Shown: positions 34,558 to 43,269 of the stretch, piece by piece | How the letters are laid out: the number at the start of each line of letters is the position of its first letter | How positions within the stretch are numbered: the stretch's first letter is position 1 | Source: Ferruginibacter sp. HRS2-29 | GTDB taxonomy: Bacteria > Bacteroidota > Bacteroidia > Chitinophagales > Chitinophagaceae | Reading direction: 5' to 3' | Length of the DNA stretch: 64,000 nt | Assembly: GCF_024343615.1 (NCBI RefSeq) | Contig: NZ_RJUB01000005.1 | Span: forward strand, 1-64,000 | Made by a program: the position numbers and the translations under genes | The notes under the pieces: generated by a model | Database searches by the model: none | The model's input: the letters and a program-made list of their open reading frames with translations, nothing else | What the model was told of the DNA's origin: nothing

Positions 34558-36453
34558 ATGTGTGGAATTTCGGGGTTCATAGATTTTAATAAAAGAACGG
34601 AGCGTGAGCATCTGGTGCGGATGACGGATACCCTTAGTCATCGGGGGCCCGATTCGGGGGGATATGAATTTCAGATGACCTCAGAATGTAATATAGGCCT
34701 GGGCCACCGCAGGTTATCCATCATCGATCTTTCCGCAAACGGGAACCAGCCTTTTCGCCTGAAAGACTGGCAGATCGTTTTCAACGGAGAAATATACAAT
34801 TACCTGGAATTGAAGGCTGAGCTGGAAACAGCCGGACGGAGCTTTCTTACCAGCTCCGACACCGAAGTGCTTGCAACGGCCATCGACCACTGGGGCGAAC
34901 ACGCGTTTACCAAACTGATCGGCATGTTTTCCTTCGCGGCTTACAACACGGCGGAAGAACTATTATATCTTGTACGCGACCGCGTAGGCGTGAAGCCCCT
35001 TTATTATCATTGGAAAAACGGCCTGTTGTTATTCGCTTCCGAATTGAAGGCCTTTCATCAACACCCGGATTTTACAAAGGAATTAAATCCTTCCGCTATC
35101 GCTGAATTTTTAGGTATCGGGTATATCCAAACGCCCAATTGCATTTTTGCGGATACTTATAAACTCAATGCAGGTTCATTCCTGAAATTAACATTGCCGG
35201 CAAAGCTGGTATCGGAACACCGGTACTGGTCGGCCGATGATTTTTTTGCAAAAGAAAAACTGGATATTTCTGAAGAGGAAGCCATTAAGCAAACGACCGG
35301 GCTGCTGGTTTCTTCCTTTAAATACCGGATGCTGGCCGATGTGCCGGTAGGTGTTTTTCTCAGTGGCGGCCTGGACAGCAGCCTTGTTACTGCCGTGCTG
35401 CAAAAAGAAAGCGCTACTAAATTGAATACGATTACGATCGGGTTCAATGAAAAAAAATACGACGAAGCGGTACATGCCAAAAAAATAGCGAAATACCTGG
35501 GGACCAACCATACGGAGTATTATTGTACGCCCCAGGATGCACTTGAGATCGTTCCGGTATTATCAAGTGTGTACGATGAGCCCTTCGGCGACAGCTCGGC
35601 TATACCGACCATACTGGTGAGCAGGATCGCGGCAAAAAGCGTGAAGGTAGTATTGAGCGCGGATGGTGGCGATGAACTCTTTGGCGGGTATGAAGATTAT
35701 GTAACAATGGTAAACCGCCACCGGCGTTTTGAACGCATACCGGCACCTGTAAAAAGGGTCGCTAATGCCTTTGAAAGACTTAGCGGCCACGACCTGGTAA
35801 CGAAGGCGCTTCCCGTGAAGAATGCGGAAACGATTAAAAATAAATTTTTTAAATTATTAAAAGCTAAAGATATTTATGACAGCGGGCTGATCTTTTCGCA
35901 GGTATTTACCGAAAAGGAGATCAGGCGGCTCATGAAACCGGGGGAACTGGACTTCGGGTTTAAACCCAAACCGTTTTTGTTCAATGATATGTTGTCGAAT
36001 CTGCTGGCGAAAGATTTTAACAGTTACCTGATCGATGATATACTGGTGAAGGTTGACAGGGCAACGATGAGTGCGAGTATCGAGGGGCGTGAGCCATTCC
36101 TGGATCATCGGCTGATAGAATTTGTAGCGCAGCTGCCCAGCGAACTGAAGATAAAAAATGGCGAAAAGAAATACCTGCTGAAAAAGATTCTTGCCAACTA
36201 TATCCCGAAAGAACTTACCGATCGTCCTAAGATGGGGTTTGCCATCCCGGTAACCAAATGGCTGAACGATGAACTGAAGGACTTCGTATTCGAATACCTG
36301 AATGAGGACCGGATAAAAAAGCAGGGGGTATTTAACTGGGAGCGGGTAAAAATGCTGCTGGATAATTTTTACAAAAAAAATAATATCAATGAGCGGAAGA
36401 TTTGGTACATGTTGACGTTTCAGCTCTGGTATGAAAAATGGATCGGATTTTAA
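34558..36453 (+). CDS. asnB: asparagine-synthase-like amidotransferase 1
   Basis: A 631-residue glutamine-dependent enzyme: N-terminal glutaminase with Cys2 (MCGISGFIDF, HRGPDSGGYEF, FNGEIYNY) and C-terminal ATP-pyrophosphatase domain with the PP loop SGGLDSS at 269-275, EPFGDSSAIPT and SADGGDELFGGYE. In polysaccharide loci such proteins usually amidate uronic acids of the repeat unit rather than make free asparagine; I infer that here. It is a paralogue of the gene at 44457, with the PP loop at the same residue number. It starts 3 bases after the GT. Confidence 0.92.
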   Translation: MCGISGFIDFNKRTEREHLVRMTDTLSHRGPDSGGYEFQMTSECNIGLGHRRLSIIDLSANGNQPFRLKDWQIVFNGEIYNYLELKAELETAGRSFLTSSDTEVLATAIDHWGEHAFTKLIGMFSFAAYNTAEELLYLVRDRVGVKPLYYHWKNGLLLFASELKAFHQHPDFTKELNPSAIAEFLGIGYIQTPNCIFADTYKLNAGSFLKLTLPAKLVSEHRYWSADDFFAKEKLDISEEEAIKQTTGLLVSSFKYRMLADVPVGVFLSGGLDSSLVTAVLQKESATKLNTITIGFNEKKYDEAVHAKKIAKYLGTNHTEYYCTPQDALEIVPVLSSVYDEPFGDSSAIPTILVSRIAAKSVKVVLSADGGDELFGGYEDYVTMVNRHRRFERIPAPVKRVANAFERLSGHDLVTKALPVKNAETIKNKFFKLLKAKDIYDSGLIFSQVFTEKEIRRLMKPGELDFGFKPKPFLFNDMLSNLLAKDFNSYLIDDILVKVDRATMSASIEGREPFLDHRLIEFVAQLPSELKIKNGEKKYLLKKILANYIPKELTDRPKMGFAIPVTKWLNDELKDFVFEYLNEDRIKKQGVFNWERVKMLLDNFYKKNNINERKIWYMLTFQLWYEKWIGF

Positions 36454-36535
36454 CCCATATCCTGCGCTTCTTTAACACTTAAAAAAACAGATAGTACTAC
36501 CAGGATGCTTACCCAGGTACAATCATATAAATCGC

Positions 36536-37444
36536 ATGCGGACAATAGCTTTCATTTTACCCCACAACCCATATTTGCCGGAACTAAAGGCTTATACCGA
36601 TTACTTTCGGGCCAGGGGATTTAATACCGTCAATATTTCCGATCTCAAAGAACTGGATACAACAGAATATCACATCGAATGGCACTTCATGGGCATCGAT
36701 ACCAGGCCGCGAAAGAAAAATGTGATCAAGATCCATGATTACACTTCCTTGTCCATTCCGCCCTTCGCGAAAATCAAAGATTCCTTTAAAAAGATCATCA
36801 CCCGGAAGCCCGATATCCGCGTTTTTTTGAACGACCAGGTGCGGGAAAGAATGAACTTCCGCGACGATGTCCCTTACGGATTGAGGGATATGGGCGTTAA
36901 TGAGATATTCTTCGAAGTGCCTGCGGATACACCTAAGGAATACGATTTCTGCTACCTGGGAAACATGGATAAGATACGGAGGGTAGACGAATTCCTGCTT
37001 CATTTCCGCGAACACCTGAAAGAATCCCGAATATTGATGATCGGTGAACCGCCGGCTTATTTATCCAGGATGTTTAAAAATGATCCGGACATCATCTTTA
37101 CCGGTAAAGTGGATTACCTCAAGATACCCGGGTTGCTGGCAAAATGCAGCTACGGGCTGAACTATATCCCGGATATATACCCCTTCAATATCCAGACTTC
37201 TACAAAACTGCTCGAATATTGCGCCTGCGGACTTAAAGTGATTTCCAATGAGTACGAGTGGGTACGCAATTTTGAAAAGGCATCGGCTGCATCTTTTTAT
37301 TTCCTTGACAAGGAGTTTAAAAATTTCACGCTCGCCGGTATCCGTAACTTCAATTATGTAAACCCCGACATGAAAAAACATGAATGGGAAAAAGTGATCG
37401 ATAACAGCCGTGTTCTTGAAATGATCAATTCTTTGACTTCCTGA
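36536..37444 (+). CDS. glycosyltransferase, GT-B-like
   Basis: A 302-residue protein of GT1/GT4-like fold. N-part: TIAFILPHNPYLPELKAYTDYF. C-part: EYDFCYLGNMDKIRRVDEFL, RILMIGEPPAYL, IIFTGKVDYLKIPGLLAKCSYGLNYIPD and STKLLEYCACGLKVISNEYEWV, the last resembling the donor-binding stretch. Shorter than most GT4 proteins, so the assignment is weaker than for its neighbours. Its end overlaps the convergent polymerase-like gene by 20 bases. Confidence 0.8.
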   Translation: MRTIAFILPHNPYLPELKAYTDYFRARGFNTVNISDLKELDTTEYHIEWHFMGIDTRPRKKNVIKIHDYTSLSIPPFAKIKDSFKKIITRKPDIRVFLNDQVRERMNFRDDVPYGLRDMGVNEIFFEVPADTPKEYDFCYLGNMDKIRRVDEFLLHFREHLKESRILMIGEPPAYLSRMFKNDPDIIFTGKVDYLKIPGLLAKCSYGLNYIPDIYPFNIQTSTKLLEYCACGLKVISNEYEWVRNFEKASAASFYFLDKEFKNFTLAGIRNFNYVNPDMKKHEWEKVIDNSRVLEMINSLTS

Positions 37445-38756
37445 TCTTGCTGCTGATGATCATCAGCATGGCGCAAAAGAAAGGGGTGCAGGGGATTTTA
37501 TACCTTACCAGCGAACCGAAATTGGGTGTGGATATCCCTACAAAAAATGCAAAGATCACACTGAATATAAAGCAGAAGATCACCACGTTATTGGTGAATA
37601 AGATGGTGAAAAAATAAATGAACTTCGCCCGAAGGAGTGTATAGATGAATAACATCAGTAACGCCAGGCTCTCCAGTGCCGAAAACAACATGATGGCGTT
37701 GGAACTTTCCCAAAGGTATGGGCGGAAAAAAACAGCATTAATGATCTTGGGAGCAAGGCTCAGCAATCCCATAGGCGTAGGTACAATTTCCCCGATCTCG
37801 AAAAATGAGCCGCCATCGTTTTTGGCGATCAGTTCAAAACTCTTTTGTTTCCGCTCGATACTCTCCGTCATGGACGTAAAGGTAAAATCTCCCAGCACCG
37901 TCTCCAGTGCCGAACTGCTTAAATACAGGCCTCCCCACAACAGCACCAGCAAAAAAGGGATGAACAATTTTTTTGCCAGCGGGTTGGTGATGTGCTCTTT
38001 ATAATTCAACATGAATAAAATAAAGCAGCAAGGTATCAGCACCACGGCAATGTAGGGCTTGGTAAGAAAAAGGATGAAGCTGAAAAATACGAGCCGGAAT
38101 AAATGTTCGCGGACCTTTTTATCCCAGTATATGACCTCAAAAAAAGAGAATAGGATCATGCCGATACAGGTGATGCAAATGGTATCTTTCAGGATGGTGC
38201 TGCACCAGAATATAACACTCGGTAAAAAAAGAAAGGAAAGGGCCATCTTGCGTTTCAGCTTCGGGTATAACTTCACAAAAGCCTCAAACAATTTCCATAA
38301 CCCGAAAAAGGAGAACGTACTGAAAATAAGGGTGATTGCAGTAAAATTCCTGAAGGCGAAAAAACTCAGGAATGCCACGAGGCGCATCGGCATGAAATTG
38401 CCTTCGTTTAAAAGATAACCCTCGTAATCCGTATTGCCGACCGATACTTTATAATCCCAGTAATCGGTACAGGGGGCAAATAAGAACCGGAGGTTGGCGG
38501 GGTCCTTGAAGAAATATTTATGGAGGTTGACCCCTTCGTCGAAATACATCATCGTATCGCCCATCTTGAAATAATACTGGGTAAGTAATACGAATGTTAC
38601 GGCACACAACATCTTTAGCCGGAAGCACCAGGTGAAATAAAACTGAAGTTCTTTGGAATGGCTGAGATATTTTCTTTTGTACATATGCACCAGCCTGCTC
38701 AGGATGAAATAATAGACAGGAAGTAACACATAGTCCCAAAAAGACATTATCTGCAT
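37425..38756 (-). CDS. polymerase-like polytopic membrane protein 1
   Basis: A 443-residue inner-membrane protein with roughly ten to twelve hydrophobic segments. It matches no named family I can recite. Its place in a locus with Wzx flippases and its large soluble loop (about residues 270-345, TSMTESIERKQKSFELIAKND) suit a Wzy-type O-antigen polymerase. It is a clear paralogue of the gene at 50217: both have a GD(T/S)-Y-EG-N loop, FLPxVxFW followed by ILKD, KPYI, FRPYLWES (about residue 345) and LVRYKIPC (about residue 415). It runs against the locus direction and overlaps the preceding GT tail to tail. Confidence 0.72.
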   Translation of the reverse strand: MQIMSFWDYVLLPVYYFILSRLVHMYKRKYLSHSKELQFYFTWCFRLKMLCAVTFVLLTQYYFKMGDTMMYFDEGVNLHKYFFKDPANLRFLFAPCTDYWDYKVSVGNTDYEGYLLNEGNFMPMRLVAFLSFFAFRNFTAITLIFSTFSFFGLWKLFEAFVKLYPKLKRKMALSFLFLPSVIFWCSTILKDTICITCIGMILFSFFEVIYWDKKVREHLFRLVFFSFILFLTKPYIAVVLIPCCFILFMLNYKEHITNPLAKKLFIPFLLVLLWGGLYLSSSALETVLGDFTFTSMTESIERKQKSFELIAKNDGGSFFEIGEIVPTPMGLLSLAPKIINAVFFRPYLWESSNAIMLFSALESLALLMLFIYTLLRAKFIYFFTILFTNNVVIFCFIFSVIFAFFVGISTPNFGSLVRYKIPCTPFFCAMLMIISSKIRKSKN

Positions 38757-38786
38757 AAACCAGGATAAATATTGATGAAATTAATC

Positions 38787-38817
38787 TTGAATAAGGTAGG
38801 TAGAGTTTTTATTTTTG
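38787..38817 (+). promoter_or_regulatory. Bacteroidota-type promoter for rfbB
   Basis: TTG at 38787-38789, a 20-base spacer, and TATTTTTG at 38810-38817 match the -33/-7 pattern. The start codon lies 23 bases downstream. It restarts transcription of the locus after the inverted membrane gene and supports the idea of a second module. Confidence 0.65.
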
Positions 38818-38840
38818 TAAATTTACAGATAATTTCAGTT

Positions 38841-39890
38841 ATGCAAAGAATACTCATAACCGGGGGGGCAGGTTTCATCGGTTCACATCTTACAAGGCTT
38901 TTTGTAAATAAATACCCGGGTTATAAAATTGTAAATCTTGATGCGCTTACTTATGCCGGCAATCTCAATAACCTGCAGGATATAAAAGACGCGGCTAATT
39001 ATACTTTCGTAAAAGGGGATATTACCGATATGGCGCTTTTGCAGCAGCTTTTTGAGCAGCATCAGTTTACCGGAGTGCTTCATTGCGCAGCCGAAAGCCA
39101 TGTCGACCGTTCCATCACCGATCCGCTGGCATTCGTGCGCACCAATGTTTTGGGAACGGCCACCCTGCTCCAGGTAGCTAAGGAAAGCTGGAAAGGCGAT
39201 TACAGCAATAAGGTCTTTTATCATATTTCTACCGATGAGGTATATGGTTCACTAGGCGAAACAGGTTTCTTTTACGAAAACACCGCCTACGATCCACGAA
39301 GCCCGTATTCAGCATCGAAAGCATCATCCGATCATTTTGTGAGAGCGTTTTACCATACCTATCACCTGCCGGTGAAAATTTCCAATTGCAGCAACAACTA
39401 CGGGCCTTTTCATTTCCCGGAAAAGCTGATACCGCTCAGCATCAATAATATCATTAACAACAAACCCCTTCCCATCTACGGCAAAGGCGAAAATGTTCGC
39501 GACTGGCTGTTTGTAGAGGATCATGCCCGTGCCATCGACCTGATCTACCACAAAGGCAGGATCGGTGAAACCTATAATATCGGCGGGCACAACGAATGGA
39601 CCAATATTGACCTTATCCGGGAATTGTGCAGGCAGATGGATATCAAACTTGGCAAGCCTGAAGGCACATCCGAACAATTGATCACTTACGTAAAAGACCG
39701 TGCAGGCCACGATCTGCGCTATGCCATCGACGCCACAAAACTAAAAGATGAATTAGGCTGGCTCCCTTCGCTGCAGTTTGAAGAAGGGTTAGGAAAAACG
39801 ATCGATTGGTACCTGGATAACAGGGGTTGGCTGGAAGATGTGGTGAACGGGCACTATAAGGAGTATTATGCGGAGCAATACGAAAAGTAG
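38841..39890 (+). CDS. rfbB: dTDP-glucose 4,6-dehydratase
   Basis: A 349-residue SDR making dTDP-4-keto-6-deoxyglucose. Signs: LITGGAGFIGSHLT, HCAAESHVDRSI, STDEVYGSLG (catalytic Thr-Asp-Glu), Y-x-x-x-K in YSASKASSD, CSNNYGPFHFPEKLIP, and YGKGENVRDWLFVEDH. Start at ATG 38841 is fixed by the promoter 23 bases upstream; the longer frame from 38772 would begin before it. rfbA follows after a repeat-bracketed gene. Confidence 0.95.
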   Translation: MQRILITGGAGFIGSHLTRLFVNKYPGYKIVNLDALTYAGNLNNLQDIKDAANYTFVKGDITDMALLQQLFEQHQFTGVLHCAAESHVDRSITDPLAFVRTNVLGTATLLQVAKESWKGDYSNKVFYHISTDEVYGSLGETGFFYENTAYDPRSPYSASKASSDHFVRAFYHTYHLPVKISNCSNNYGPFHFPEKLIPLSINNIINNKPLPIYGKGENVRDWLFVEDHARAIDLIYHKGRIGETYNIGGHNEWTNIDLIRELCRQMDIKLGKPEGTSEQLITYVKDRAGHDLRYAIDATKLKDELGWLPSLQFEEGLGKTIDWYLDNRGWLEDVVNGHYKEYYAEQYEK

Positions 39891-40005
39891 GTTAGAGATT
39901 AGAGATTAGGGATTAGAAGTTTAGGAGGTTTATGAGTTTAGGTTGGCGATTGAGCATCTAAACTTTTCTCCGGTTATACTAAAGAAAGTTTACCGATTTA
40001 AAGAA

Positions 40006-40033
40006 TTGAACGGAAATAAATGGTTTAAATTTG
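40006..40033 (+). promoter_or_regulatory. promoter of the four-helix-bundle gene
   Basis: TTG at 40006-40008, a 17-base spacer and TAAATTTG at 40026-40033 match the -33/-7 pattern. ATG is 37 bases downstream. The gene therefore carries its own promoter inside the repeat arms. Confidence 0.6.
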
Positions 40034-40070
40034 ATCATCGTCATCAAATCTAAAATGTTTAAACTTTCCA

Positions 40071-40442
40071 ATGAAAATATATTCATTCGAAAAGCTGGAA
40101 TGCTGGCAACATGCACGTTTACTAGCTGGATGGGTATATAAAATAACTGAAAAATTTCCATCGGCTGAAAGATTCGGATTGATGTCACAGATGCAACGTG
40201 CTGCTATTTCAATCGCTTCTAATATTGCCGAGGGAACTTCACGAAAAACTTCTAAGGGCCCGGCACGTTTTAGTACCATTGCATACAGCAGTGCAGTAGA
40301 ATTATTGAATCAACTGATCATATCGAACGATCTTCATTTTGTTTCAGGTGAACATTTTGAAGAAGGTAGAAAATTGATTGAAAAACAAACATTATTAATT
40401 GCATTTTTGAGAAGGGCGCAACAAAAAAGCATAACCCATTAA
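40071..40442 (+). CDS. four-helix-bundle protein (23S rRNA IVS-protein family)
   Basis: A 123-residue all-helical protein: FEKLECWQHARLLAGWVYKITEKFP, then ERFGLMSQMQRAAISIASNIAEG with the family-typical R-A-S-N-AEG pattern, KGPARFSTIAYSSAVELLNQL, and a last helix (EEGRKLIEKQTLLIAFLRRAQ). Relatives were first found in intervening sequences of 23S rRNA genes, but most sit alone in Bacteroidota genomes; function unknown. It has its own promoter and is bracketed by inverted repeat arms between rfbB and rfbA. Confidence 0.9.
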   Translation: MKIYSFEKLECWQHARLLAGWVYKITEKFPSAERFGLMSQMQRAAISIASNIAEGTSRKTSKGPARFSTIAYSSAVELLNQLIISNDLHFVSGEHFEEGRKLIEKQTLLIAFLRRAQQKSITH

Positions 40443-40482
40443 ACTATCTAGCCCCTAAACTTCTAAACTTTCTAAACACACA

Positions 40483-41343
40483 ATGAAAGGTATCATCCTC
40501 GCAGGCGGCTCCGGAACAAGGCTCTATCCCATTACCATGGGAATCAGTAAGCAGCTTATGCCTATATACGACAAACCGATGATCTACTATCCGTTAAGTA
40601 CCTTGATGCTGGCCGGAATAAAAGACGTACTCATCATCACCACTCCCGACGACCAGGCGCAGTTTATGCGGTTGCTGGGCGATGGAAGCAAATGGGGCTG
40701 TAACATACAATATGCAAAGCAGGAAATACCAAACGGGCTGGCGCAGGCATTTGTGATTGGCGAAGAATTTATCGGTAATGATAGCGTGGCGCTGGTATTG
40801 GGCGATAATATCTTCTATGGAAGCGGTTTCAGTAAACTGCTGCAGAGTGCAGCCGATCCCCGGGGGGCTGTTATTTTTGCTTACCCAGTAAGCGACCCGG
40901 AAAGGTATGGAGTGGTGGAATTCGATGAGAACTTCAAAGCGTTGAGCCTTGAGGAAAAGCCAGAGAAGCCGAAGAGCCAATATGCAGTACCCGGGTTGTA
41001 TTTTTACGATAATTCAGTGGTTAAAATAGCAAAGGAACTGAAGCCCAGTGCCCGTGGCGAATACGAGATCACCGATGTAAATAAGATATACCTGCAAAAT
41101 AAAACCCTGCAGGTTGGCGTTCTGGATCGTGGATTCGCATGGCTCGATACCGGCACATTCGATTCTCTGAGCGACGCCAGTGAATATGTAAGGGTGATAG
41201 AAAAAAGGCAGGGCCTGAAGATCGGCTGCCCCGAAGAGATCGCCTGGCGTATGGGTTTCATCAGTAAAGAACAGCTGATAGGGCTCGCTGAAGAACTGAA
41301 AAAAAGCGGCTATGGCGAATATTTAAAAACAATCGTTCAATAA
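40483..41343 (+). CDS. rfbA: glucose-1-phosphate thymidylyltransferase
   Basis: A 286-residue nucleotidyltransferase making dTDP-glucose. Signs: [59 protein letters not shown], and [10 protein letters not shown]. Full length. With rfbB it yields dTDP-4-keto-6-deoxyglucose; genes finishing dTDP-rhamnose (rmlC, rmlD) are not next to it. Confidence 0.95.
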   Translation: MKGIILAGGSGTRLYPITMGISKQLMPIYDKPMIYYPLSTLMLAGIKDVLIITTPDDQAQFMRLLGDGSKWGCNIQYAKQEIPNGLAQAFVIGEEFIGNDSVALVLGDNIFYGSGFSKLLQSAADPRGAVIFAYPVSDPERYGVVEFDENFKALSLEEKPEKPKSQYAVPGLYFYDNSVVKIAKELKPSARGEYEITDVNKIYLQNKTLQVGVLDRGFAWLDTGTFDSLSDASEYVRVIEKRQGLKIGCPEEIAWRMGFISKEQLIGLAEELKKSGYGEYLKTIVQ

Positions 41344-41357
41344 AACGCAACAAGCGG

Positions 41358-41927
41358 ATGAGTTTTTTATCCTCCATTTTCCGATTCATTCATCGCTCTT
41401 ACCTGGGGATACTTAATTTTTTACGCATACTCAAGCTGAACCTGCTCTACCCGGGCTTGAGCATCAACTTTGGCTCAACCGTGGAAACCAACTGCCTGAT
41501 AAAATGCATCAAAGGCGGCAGGCTCATCATAAAAGATTGCTCCATTTCGGCAGGCACGCAAATAGTGGCCGATGCAACCGGTACCATCGAAATGGAAAGA
41601 GTTTTTATCGGCCGCAATGCTGTCATTACCGCCAAAAGCAAAGTGGTCATTAAACAGGGTTGCCTGCTGGCAGAAATGGTGGTGGTCCGCGATCAGGATC
41701 ATCAGCAGGAAACAGGCGCCAGGGATAATTTTCATGTTGCGCCGATCGAGATCAATGAAAATGTGTGGATCGCTTCCAAAGCAACTGTGCTCAAAGGCGT
41801 TACCATCGGCAGCCATGCCATCATTGCCGCATCGGCAGTAGTTACTAAAAATGTTCCCGCATCGGAAGTGTGGGGCGGCATACCCGCAAAATTTTTAAAA
41901 ACCGTCGCATCCTCCCCATCAATATAA
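41358..41927 (+). CDS. hexapeptide-repeat acetyltransferase
   Basis: A 189-residue transferase. A basic hydrophobic N-terminus (FLSSIFRFIHRSYLGILNFLRIL) may lie on the membrane. The beta-helix follows (LIIKDCSISAGTQIV, ERVFIGRNAVIT), with catalytic-type His in VVRDQDHQQ and the C-terminal NVWIASKATVLKGVTIGS and GGIPAKFL. This is the maltose/galactoside-acetyltransferase-like layout. Probably acetylates a sugar of the second module. It is 14 bases after rfbA. Confidence 0.88.
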   Translation: MSFLSSIFRFIHRSYLGILNFLRILKLNLLYPGLSINFGSTVETNCLIKCIKGGRLIIKDCSISAGTQIVADATGTIEMERVFIGRNAVITAKSKVVIKQGCLLAEMVVVRDQDHQQETGARDNFHVAPIEINENVWIASKATVLKGVTIGSHAIIAASAVVTKNVPASEVWGGIPAKFLKTVASSPSI

Positions 41928-41969
41928 AATCTTATCTTTTCTGTTCACAGAATATATTCAACCAAGGCC

Positions 41970-43223
41970 TTGTTACAAAAACTGCAAACTTTACTACAAA
42001 AAAATTCATTTAAACAAGTGGGCCTGTACACAGCAGCGGGTACATTGGCCAAAGTGATCTCTTTTGCAGCATTGCCTTTTTTTGTCAACGTGCTGAGCGA
42101 AGGCGATATCGGCATCCTCAACATATTCAACAGCAGCATCGTTTTTCTGACCCCCATCATTTCCATGGGGGTGCTGTACACTATTTCTGTCGATTTTTTC
42201 AAACTGCCGAAAGAAGACTACGCCAGGGTTTTTTCAACGGGATTCCTTATTCCCATTGTATTCAGTTTATTGCTGGTCCCCGTTTTTTATATCTTTCGCG
42301 AACCATTGTTGCGCACATTTCACTTCCAGTACCAGTTTGTCTGGCTGATACCACTGTGCCTTTTTCTGAATTTTTGTTACGAGGCATACATCATCTTACT
42401 ACGCATGAACAATAAGGCGAGGCAATTCGCTTTCATGTCGCTGCTGAAAATAACAGTAGAGATAACGCTGGCCATCATCCTGGTGGTATTTGTGTACCAA
42501 AACTGGTATAGCCGTGCTTTGAGTTATGTGATTTCCGCTGCGCTGATCGCCATATTGTTTTTCTTTTTCGCGATAAAAAATGGTTTTCTCGTAAGAAAGT
42601 TTGATAAAAAACTATTGAAAGAAGAATTGTCTTTCGGACTGTCGGGCTTGCTGCTTCAAACCGCGGTTTTTTTTATCGGCACTTCCGATAAATTTTTCGT
42701 GATGGCTTATTTTGGAAAAGATCAGGCAGGTTTTTATTCCATCGCGGCGGTATTTGCGAGTGTACTTTTTATCATTTCATCCTCGCTGATGCAATATCTT
42801 CAGCCAATACTTTATAAAAAATTTGCAGAAAAACAGGGCTGGCAAAATGTAAAGGGGCTGTACAAAAAATACATGCTGGCCATGCTTGGAACAGCAATGT
42901 TGCTGATCGCTTTTACATGGTTCGCCTACAGGTTCATATTGAAATCATCGTACTGGGAGTATATACATTATTTTTATGTGCTTTGCGCAAGTGGTTTCAT
43001 CTGGTCGGTTTCCAACCTGTTTCTGCAATACATCATTTTTCATAAGCGAAAAAAGGTCATCGTATGGTTTTCGGTGATGAGCATCCTGCTGGCGTTGCTG
43101 GTGAACTTCAGCATGGTACATTATTTCAGCATGACGGCACTTTGTTTCGGACAGGTCATCACCAATGTGCTGGTATTGGGAGCCAGTTTGTATTACAGCT
43201 GGAAACTGAAATTTTTTGGATAA
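41970..43223 (+). CDS. polysaccharide flippase 2 (Wzx-like)
   Basis: A 417-residue MOP-superfamily membrane protein with about 12 spans. It begins with GLYTAAGTLAKVISFAALPFFVNVLS; the early GDIGILNIFNSSIVFLTPI segment and the mid GTSDKFFVMAYFGKDQAGFY motif are typical of polysaccharide exporters. The start is TTG 41970 (MLQKLQTLLQKNS). It differs in length and sequence from flippase 1, so the two probably move different lipid-linked units. Confidence 0.9.
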   Translation: MLQKLQTLLQKNSFKQVGLYTAAGTLAKVISFAALPFFVNVLSEGDIGILNIFNSSIVFLTPIISMGVLYTISVDFFKLPKEDYARVFSTGFLIPIVFSLLLVPVFYIFREPLLRTFHFQYQFVWLIPLCLFLNFCYEAYIILLRMNNKARQFAFMSLLKITVEITLAIILVVFVYQNWYSRALSYVISAALIAILFFFFAIKNGFLVRKFDKKLLKEELSFGLSGLLLQTAVFFIGTSDKFFVMAYFGKDQAGFYSIAAVFASVLFIISSSLMQYLQPILYKKFAEKQGWQNVKGLYKKYMLAMLGTAMLLIAFTWFAYRFILKSSYWEYIHYFYVLCASGFIWSVSNLFLQYIIFHKRKKVIVWFSVMSILLALLVNFSMVHYFSMTALCFGQVITNVLVLGASLYYSWKLKFFG

Positions 43224-43269
43224 CACGTAAGCAATAAATATTAATTTTCCGGAAGGTAATTAAGGAAAC

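Larger units (their letters stand above)
39893..40478. repeat. AGTTTAGG arms bracketing the four-helix gene
   Basis: Left arm 39893-39945: units GATTAGAGATTAGGG, GAAGTTTAGGAGG, GAGTTTAGG. Right arm about 40442-40478: the same units inverted (CCCCTAAACTTC, TAAACTTTC, TAAAC). Between them lie a promoter and the four-helix-bundle gene. The arms are the same family as 21865-21984. The unit splits rfbB from rfbA, which are normally adjacent, so it looks inserted. Confidence 0.75.
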
